From: Spirochaetaceae bacterium
Lineage (GTDB): Bacteria; Spirochaetota; Spirochaetia; SZUA-6; Bin103
Length of the DNA stretch: 5,184 bases
Assembly: GCA_028820215.1 (NCBI GenBank)
Contig: JAPPKD010000025.1
Location: 1 to 5,184 of the forward strand
Reading direction: 5' to 3'
Shown: positions 1-5,184 of the stretch, in pieces
How positions within the stretch are numbered: position 1 is the first letter of the stretch
Layout: each line of letters opens with the position of its first letter
Notes under the pieces: generated by a model
Told to the model about the DNA's origin: nothing
What the model saw: the letters and a program-made list of their open reading frames with translations, nothing else
The model's database searches: none
Position numbers and translations under genes: made by a program

Positions 1-2
1 CA

Positions 3-149
3 AACTGTGCCGCCTACTTGACGTATACCGACACGCCCATCCCTGACAGCACCACAGTCAGTGTATACAAGCCTCGGCCCGGAAGGATAGCGAGTAACTT
101 GCTATCCTCAAATCACTTATCCACTCAGACCGTCAGGCACCCGAGCTAA
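3..149 (+). CDS. Possible C-terminal end of an upstream gene (partial)
   Basis: This frame is open from the window edge to a TAA at 147-149 and encodes 48 residues starting NCAAYLTYTDTPIPD. The first ~23 residues look like a beta-rich extracellular domain end. The leading NC resembles the NNC that closes each CARDB repeat in the next gene, so this may be the tail of a related surface protein. The remaining residues (about 24-48) are low in pattern and coincide with a lower-GC stretch and a hairpin, so they may be out-of-frame readthrough rather than protein. No start is visible. It lies one frame away from the downstream CARDB ORF, whose own frame is closed by TAA at 95-97. It could be a real gene end, a decayed upstream half of the CARDB gene, or chance. 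Confidence 0.25.
   Translation, partial: NCAAYLTYTDTPIPDSTTVSVYKPRPGRIASNLLSSNHLSTQTVRHPS
43..69 (+). promoter_or_regulatory. Weak sigma70-like promoter candidate before the CARDB gene
   Basis: CTGACA at 43-48 matches five of six bases of the -35 consensus. TATACA at 64-69 matches four of six bases of the -10 consensus. The spacer is 15 bases, shorter than ideal. Transcription would begin near 76, leaving a leader of about 90 bases that carries the hairpin at 84-108. The site lies in the least GC-rich part of the window, where such matches arise easily, and it overlaps a possible upstream reading frame. It is a candidate only. Confidence 0.2.
84..108. repeat. Perfect dyad-symmetry hairpin (inverted repeat)
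   Basis: AGGATAGC (84-91) is the exact reverse complement of GCTATCCT (101-108). The pairing continues inward through a G-T wobble, A-T and G-C to a three-base TAA loop (95-97), giving an 11-pair stem. No T-tract follows on the plus strand and no run of A precedes it, so it is not a standard intrinsic terminator in either direction. It sits about 60 bases upstream of the GTG of the CARDB ORF. It could be a leader hairpin, an operator for a dimeric regulator, or a recombination or termination remnant of the lost upstream sequence. I saw no second copy in this window. Confidence 0.55.
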
Positions 150-169
150 CTAGGAAACTCACGCTAGAG

Positions 170-1942
170 GTGGATCTCGCGGTAAGCGACAGCGCTCCGG
201 TTGCCGGCGGGTTGTTCACGATTGCAGCGACGGTCCGGAATGCCGGTGGTGCTGCGGCGGAGGCCACCACACTGCGCTACTACCGCTCGACGGACGCGAG
301 GATCACGAAAGCTGACACGGAGGTCGGCACGGACGCGGTTGCGGAGATCGCCGCGTCGGAAGCCGGCGGAGAGTCGGCGGAGGTATCGGCGCCGTCAACG
401 CCGGGGACGTATTACTACGGGGCGTGCGTGGACGCGGTGGCGAACGAGTCAAACCTGACGAACAACTGCTCGGCATCGGAGCGAATCACCGTTCGGGAGC
501 GGCAGGACGATGACGACGACCCGGACCTGGTGGTGCTGGCGGCATCGGTCAGCGACAGCGCTCCGGCTGCGGGCGCAACGTTCACGCTGTCGGCCGCGGT
601 GCGAAACACTGAAGGTGGATTTGCCGATGTGGCGACGCTGCGCTACTACCGGTCGACCGACGCTACGATCAAAACGGCGGACACCGAGGTGGCGACGGAC
701 CAGGTCACGGGGCTGGCCGGTGCCGGGAGTGCGGGCCGCTCGGTGGAACTGACCGCTCCTTCGACACCCGGTACCTACTACTACGGGGCGTGTGTCGACC
801 CGTTGGCGAACGAATCGGACCTGACGAACAACTGCTCGACATCGGTGCAGGTCACGGTGCGGGCTCAGGCGCGCGAGTCGCAGGGGACTCCCGACTTGGT
901 GGTAACATCGCCTTCCGTGAGCGACAGCGGTCCCGCCGCCGGCGCATCGTTCACGCTGTCGGCGACGGCCAGGAACGACGGTGACGGAGCGGCGCCGGCG
1001 ACGACGCTGCGCTTCTTCCAATCGGTGAACGCGACCATCACGACGGCGGGCACCCAGGTGGGGACGAGTGCGATCGTGAGGCTTGCCGCATCCGGGAGCG
1101 CCGGAGGGTCGGTGGACCTGACGGCGCCTGCGTGGCCGGGGGCTTACCACTACGGAGCGTGTGTGGACGCGGTGGCGGGCGAGTCGGACAAGACGAACAA
1201 CTGCTCGTCTGCGGCGACGGTGACGGTACCGAAACCGCAATACCCCGACTTGATAGTGGCGCTGAAGGCCGGTGGCGCGCCCCACCACCCGGGATCGACG
1301 CTCATCCTGTCGGCGATGGTGATCAACACGGGTGCCGGGGAGTCGCCGTGGACGACGCTGGGGTACTACCAGTCCACGGATGCGACCATCACGACCTCCG
1401 ACACGTCGGTGGGAACGGATGCGGTTGAGACGCTTGCCGCTTCGGGCGACAGCGCCCAGTGGATTTTGCTGACGGCGCCGTCTTCGTTGGGCGCATACTA
1501 CTACGGCGCGTGCGTGGAGACCGTGACGGACGAGTCGGATACGACGAACAACTGCTCGTCCGCGGTGCAGGTGAACGTCCAGGCGTGGAAGCCGGACCTG
1601 CTGATGTCGAATCTGAGGGTAGACTTGACGGACCCGGTGACGGGGGAGACGTTCACGCTGTCGGCGGACGTGTTGAACGGCACCCGTGCACCATCTGCGG
1701 CGACGACGCTGCGCTACTACCGGTCGGCGGACTCGACCATCACGACCTCCGATACCGAGGTGGGGACGGACGCGGTGGACGCGCTGTCGGCGTATGGAAG
1801 CAGCGCGGAGTCGATCTCGCTGACCGCACCGGCGACGACCGGCGCGTACTACTACGGTGCGTGCGTGGACGCGGTGGCGGGCGAATCCGACACGACCAAC
1901 AACTGCTCGGTGTCGGTGAAGGTGGATGTCGTGGCCCAGCAG
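170..1942 (+). repeat. Five tandem ~350-bp CARDB-coding repeats
   Basis: Units lie at 170-520, 521-889, 890-1243, 1244-1591 and 1592-1942, with lengths of about 116-123 codons. The best-conserved part at both DNA and protein level is the unit's 3' third: (Y/H)YGACV(D/E), then ES(D/N)x-TNNC. A second conserved patch is LRYYRSTDATITTxDTEVGTDAV. Every unit has one cysteine pair separated by 13 residues (C86/C100, C208/C222, C331/C345, C448/C462, C565/C579). Unit 4 is the most diverged at its start, with KAGGAPHHPGST replacing the VSDSAPAAG of units 2 and 3. Linkers vary; an acidic RQDDDDD joins units 1 and 2. The pattern indicates expansion by tandem duplication followed by divergence. Confidence 0.85.
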
Positions 1943-2509
1943 AGGCGCGTGGACATTTCGCCGCGCACGCTGACGTTCGAGGCGGTGGGCGACTCCGAGA
2001 CGGTGACCGTCCGGGTCCTGGACGAGAACGGCGACGAGGACACCGAAGCGTCATACGGTTGGATCAGCTTCTCTCCCTTCCCGGGGCCGTGTTGCACGCT
2101 CAAGAAGGTGGATGACGGTCTGGAGGTCACGGTGACCCAGTCCGGGAGAATGAGCGTTGACTTGTTCTCGACCGACGCAAAGTCAGCTCGGCTGCAGGTG
2201 ACCGCCTACCAGAAAGCGACGACGCTGGAAGTCTCACCAAGCTCGGTGAGCCTGGAGGTTGATGAGACCGACACGCTGAGTGCCACGATCAAGGACGCGA
2301 ACGGACACGCGATAGAAGGACTCACGGTCTACTGGACGACGAGCGATTCGGACGTAGCGACCGTCCAAGGTGCGGACGACGGGGGTGCAACGGGTGCGAC
2401 CGCCACGGTCACGGCGGCCGCAACCGGGATGGCCATGATAACCGCTCGCCACGCAGCCGAAATCGGGGGGACCGCCGCGGTGACAGTGACGAGCAGCAAC
2501 GAGCAATAG
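170..2509 (+). CDS. CARDB/BIG2 repeat surface protein, probably 5'-truncated
   Basis: The 779 residues are almost entirely modular extracellular folds. There are five CARDB-type (cell-adhesion-related) repeats at residues 1-117, 118-240, 241-358, 359-474 and 475-591. A beta-rich Ig-like segment follows at about 592-682, with vicinal cysteines C641-C642. A BIG2 bacterial Ig-like domain occupies about 683-779, with the typical VSPSSVSLEVDET, W-x-TSDSDVATV and ATGMAMITA pattern. Repeats usually open with PDL and close with a GACVD...NNC element. CARDB and BIG2 domains are known from secreted adhesins and carbohydrate- or protein-binding surface proteins, so an adhesion or scaffolding role outside the cell is inferred. 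The only start is GTG at 170 (weak AGGAAA at 152-157), which falls inside the first repeat and removes its PDL strand. No ATG, GTG or TTG lies between the in-frame TAA at 95-97 and this GTG. There is no signal peptide, LPXTG motif, PEP-CTERM motif or membrane anchor. The coding frame is certain; whether it is an intact gene is doubtful. Confidence 0.8.
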   Translation: MDLAVSDSAPVAGGLFTIAATVRNAGGAAAEATTLRYYRSTDARITKADTEVGTDAVAEIAASEAGGESAEVSAPSTPGTYYYGACVDAVANESNLTNNCSASERITVRERQDDDDDPDLVVLAASVSDSAPAAGATFTLSAAVRNTEGGFADVATLRYYRSTDATIKTADTEVATDQVTGLAGAGSAGRSVELTAPSTPGTYYYGACVDPLANESDLTNNCSTSVQVTVRAQARESQGTPDLVVTSPSVSDSGPAAGASFTLSATARNDGDGAAPATTLRFFQSVNATITTAGTQVGTSAIVRLAASGSAGGSVDLTAPAWPGAYHYGACVDAVAGESDKTNNCSSAATVTVPKPQYPDLIVALKAGGAPHHPGSTLILSAMVINTGAGESPWTTLGYYQSTDATITTSDTSVGTDAVETLAASGDSAQWILLTAPSSLGAYYYGACVETVTDESDTTNNCSSAVQVNVQAWKPDLLMSNLRVDLTDPVTGETFTLSADVLNGTRAPSAATTLRYYRSADSTITTSDTEVGTDAVDALSAYGSSAESISLTAPATTGAYYYGACVDAVAGESDTTNNCSVSVKVDVVAQQRRVDISPRTLTFEAVGDSETVTVRVLDENGDEDTEASYGWISFSPFPGPCCTLKKVDDGLEVTVTQSGRMSVDLFSTDAKSARLQVTAYQKATTLEVSPSSVSLEVDETDTLSATIKDANGHAIEGLTVYWTTSDSDVATVQGADDGGATGATATVTAAATGMAMITARHAAEIGGTAAVTVTSSNEQ

Positions 2510-2529
2510 CGACATGGGCACACACACTA

Positions 2530-2622
2530 CTCCATTTTCGATCCCGACTCGCGCGCCAGATGGAGTTGGCCGAACAGATCATGCACGACGACCGTGAGGT
2601 GCTGCGGGCACTGGTCAGGTGA
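2530..2622 (+). pseudogene. Orphan C-terminal fragment of a small helical protein
   Basis: Downstream of the CARDB stop, and in a different frame, a stretch ending with TGA at 2620-2622 reads HFRSRLARQMELAE and then EQIMHDDREVLRALVR. This is a regular, amphipathic helical tail of the kind that ends small regulators or antitoxin-like proteins; I do not recognise a specific family. In-frame ATGs at 2560 and 2581 would give only 20 and 13 residues, and neither has a good ribosome binding site. The reading frame upstream runs into the CARDB gene's coding sequence. I read it as the 3' remnant of a gene whose front was lost, possibly when the CARDB segment was joined here. It could also be chance. 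Confidence 0.3.
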
Positions 2623-2635
2623 GCGGCGGCGACGA

Positions 2636-3127
2636 CTAACCGCGGTCGTTGGCGGTGAGGAAGGCGCCGGCGGCGTCTTCCACCGACTGCTGGATTGCCT
2701 GCAGGATGGACGTTCGGTCGCCGAGACCGATGCGGCCGAAGCGGCGGGCGATCAGCATGCGCTGGCCGCCGAGCGGAGAGTGGACGGCGAAATAGGCGTC
2801 GATCGCGTACACGAAGCTGCCGTCGCGCCGGTCGAGGCAGGAAACCGAGAGATCGAGGTAGAGCTGATCGAACAGCGAACTCGACTGGCTGAGGTGCCGT
2901 GGCTGGATCCTGGCGCCGGTCAGGATGGCGTCGATCACGCCTTCCGCATGTGCGTCGACGATCGGGCATTCGCTTTGCACGCCGTGGAAGTAGTACAGCT
3001 CACCCGGATCGCGCGTGGCTTGCTCGATTGCGTCCAGCACCCAGTCCGGCGAATCCGCGAACAGGTTCGCGCCGGCGGACAGCATGAATGCGACGCCGCA
3101 CACGGCGGCTACCAATGCTCGGCTCAT
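2636..3127 (-). CDS. Small Sec-exported protein, unknown function (faint LPP20-like)
   Basis: From the chosen ATG at 3127 the product is 163 residues. It starts with a clear Sec signal peptide: MSR, then a hydrophobic core ALVAAVCGVAFML, then S-AGA with likely cleavage before NLFADS. The cysteine in the core lacks a lipobox, so this is not a lipoprotein. The mature part begins DSPDWV, then YYFHGVQ followed by an Ala-rich helix (HAEGVIDAI), ending in a helical segment. The order PxWV, Y-x-GV, Ala-rich helix loosely recalls LPP20/FlgP-like domains, but this is an impression only. Two mature cysteines (in SECP and VSCL) could form a disulfide. In-frame starts further upstream are ATG at 3136 and 3145 and TTG at 3172; the last overlaps the stop of the preceding lipoprotein gene as TTGA. 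I chose 3127 because GGAAGG lies 10 bases upstream and the signal peptide is compact. It is probably co-transcribed with the lipoprotein gene. Confidence 0.7.
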   Translation of the reverse strand: MSRALVAAVCGVAFMLSAGANLFADSPDWVLDAIEQATRDPGELYYFHGVQSECPIVDAHAEGVIDAILTGARIQPRHLSQSSSLFDQLYLDLSVSCLDRRDGSFVYAIDAYFAVHSPLGGQRMLIARRFGRIGLGDRTSILQAIQQSVEDAAGAFLTANDRG

Positions 3128-3168
3128 ACCCGACATGCCTTCCATGGTGGGCCGGTCCGCCGCCGCGG

Positions 3169-3819
3169 TCAAGTCGGCAGCCGGTACGCGCTGCCGAAGC
3201 CGCGCACCAGGTGGCTCGCGAGCCAGCGGCCGCTGCCGTCGCGCGGCGAGCCGCGCATGCGCATGGGCGCGTTCAGGCGGCGCGCGTCGGGATGGCGCAG
3301 GTTCATCTGCTCGATGATGACACCGCGGCGGACGTGGTTGTGCAGGTAGCTGATGGTGCCGGCGCGGTCCACCGCCACCACCAGCCCCATGTGGGTGAGG
3401 TCGTCGTCCCAGCGGCGGTTGCCGTTGCGGTCCCAGGTGTTGTCGAAGAACACGATGTCGCCGGGCTCGGGGCGGGCGTCGGGCGCGGCCCGGAAGTAGA
3501 GGTGGTGATCGCGCATCATCCGATGGAGACGCTCGACGCCGTTGCCCTGGTACTGGTGGAACCGTGCGCCCAGGTTGATGCCGGCCGCGGCGTAGACGGC
3601 CAGCACGGCACCGGTGCAGTCGTCCCGGTATTCGGTGCCGCCGACGTACAGCCGGTCCACGCCGACCAGGTCGTGCGCCGACCGGACCAGCGCCCGCTGG
3701 CGCTCGCTGAGCGAGTGCCCGGCCATGGCCGGCGGCGCGTACCGCACGTCGCCGGTGGTACAGGCGTTCAGCACCGCCACCGCCAGCGCCGCGACCGCTG
3801 CCCTGGCCATCGTCTTCAC
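3169..3819 (-). CDS. NlpC/P60-like (C40-type) lipoprotein, putative cell-wall hydrolase
   Basis: The product has 216 residues. The N-terminus is a lipoprotein signal: MKTMAR, a hydrophobic stretch AAVAALAVAV, then lipobox LNAC with lipidated Cys20. The rest fits a papain-like NlpC/P60 domain: YRDDCTGAVLAVYAAAGI with the likely nucleophile Cys68, PEPGDIVFFD at 118-126 (the usual PGDLVFF strand), and THMGLVVAV with the likely catalytic His143. His160 or His162 in YLHNH could be the third polar residue. Such enzymes usually cleave peptide bonds in murein stems; some relatives are amidases or acyltransferases, so the substrate is not fixed. Between the PGD strand and His143 is an Asp/Asn-rich loop (DRNGNRRWDDD, 130-140) that looks calcium-binding. 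The start is GTG at 3819; ATG at 3810 would shorten the n-region to MAR and has a better-spaced GGAAG. It heads a minus-strand pair with the small exported protein and is divergent from acnA. Confidence 0.75.
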   Translation of the reverse strand: MKTMARAAVAALAVAVLNACTTGDVRYAPPAMAGHSLSERQRALVRSAHDLVGVDRLYVGGTEYRDDCTGAVLAVYAAAGINLGARFHQYQGNGVERLHRMMRDHHLYFRAAPDARPEPGDIVFFDNTWDRNGNRRWDDDLTHMGLVVAVDRAGTISYLHNHVRRGVIIEQMNLRHPDARRLNAPMRMRGSPRDGSGRWLASHLVRGFGSAYRLPT

Positions 3820-3897
3820 GCTTCCATTATCGGCGCGGCGGAGCCGGGACCGGCGTCGGGCCGCGGGCCGCCGCGGAGCCGTGCGCCCCGTGGCGGC

Positions 3898-3925
3898 TGG
3901 ACGTGGGGCGGTGCGGGCGCATACT
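3898..3925 (+). promoter_or_regulatory. Weak promoter candidate for acnA
   Basis: TGGACG (3898-3903) and CATACT (3920-3925) each match four of six bases of the sigma70 -35 and -10 boxes and are 16 bases apart. Transcription would start near 3932, immediately before the GGAGGT ribosome binding site, giving a very short leader. The 134-base gap between the divergent genes is otherwise extremely GC-rich, with a short CCGCGG-GCCG-CCGCGG self-complementary stretch at 3861-3876. I found no convincing promoter for the minus-strand lipoprotein gene. Confidence 0.25.
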
Positions 3926-3934
3926 TTGTGGACC

Positions 3935-3940
3935 GGAGGT
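3935..3940 (+). promoter_or_regulatory. Ribosome binding site of acnA
   Basis: GGAGGT is a near-perfect anti-16S match, 13 bases before the ATG at 3954. The spacing is longer than usual, but no other in-frame start lies closer, and family alignment supports this ATG. Confidence 0.55.
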
Positions 3941-3953
3941 ACCGCCGCCGATC

Positions 3954-5184
<1,231 letters not shown>

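Noticed and set aside
449..1288. Minus-strand 279-codon open frame opposite the CARDB repeats
   Set aside because: It appears repetitive only because the plus-strand repeats are; the Arg/His-rich composition shows no fold.
170..1942. CRISPR-like array
   Set aside because: The repeats are ~350 bp coding units with diverged sequence and no short regular spacers; they encode protein domains.
1459..2115. Plus-strand 218-codon open frame within the CARDB gene
   Set aside because: It is an out-of-frame reading of repeats 4-5 and the Ig-like segment, Gly/Arg/Asp-rich, with no ribosome binding site or domain.
2594..3349. Plus-strand 251-codon open frame opposite the exported-protein and lipoprotein genes
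   Set aside because: Its translation (for example VDHAFRMCVDDRAFALHAVEV region) shows no domain or signal, and it lies antisense to genes with clear export signals and a lipobox. It is a GC-rich shadow frame.
3861..3876. CCGCGG-GCCG-CCGCGG possible terminator or operator between the divergent genes
   Set aside because: A six-pair G/C stem without T-tract in a very GC-rich stretch is easily due to chance; CCGCGG is itself palindromic. Not listed as a separate feature.

Overview
This window comes from a high-GC bacterium. It has a lipoprotein signal peptide with a lipobox, a Sec-exported partner and an AcnA-type aconitase, which suggests a Gram-negative-type cell envelope. Nothing here fixes the phylum. 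Extracellular CARDB-repeat proteins of this style are my only taxonomic hint, and a weak one, towards environmental or host-associated lineages such as spirochaetes or proteobacteria. Base composition is uneven: by hand count the first ~170 bases are about 53% GC, while sampled stretches of the genes are clearly higher (about 68% in one CARDB line, more in the aconitase).

Left part (1-2635) looks like an accessory, partly broken region. It opens with the possible 3' end of an unidentified gene (3-149), which contains a strong dyad-symmetric hairpin (84-108). Then comes a 779-codon plus-strand ORF (170-2509) made of five tandem CARDB-type adhesion repeats, an uncharacterised beta-rich Ig-like segment and a C-terminal BIG2 domain. 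The ORF begins with GTG inside the first repeat and has neither signal peptide nor surface anchor, so it looks 5'-truncated or recombined. After it lies what appears to be the orphan 3' end of another small gene (about 2530-2622).

Middle part (2636-3819, minus strand) is a tight two-gene unit. An NlpC/P60-like lipoprotein (putative cell-wall hydrolase or amidase) comes first, followed by a small exported protein of unknown function with a faint LPP20-like look. The two reading frames meet in a TTGA overlap, although the likelier start of the second gene is 42 bases past the stop. Both products should act in the periplasm or outer envelope.

Right part (3820-5184): a 134-base intergenic region separates the divergent lipoprotein gene from acnA, the iron-sulfur aconitase of the TCA cycle. 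The window ends before the cluster-binding cysteines of acnA. The sequence shows no functional link between acnA and its neighbours; it reads as core chromosome beside an accessory surface-protein locus. I saw no tRNA, rRNA, CRISPR array, insertion sequence or clear intrinsic terminator.
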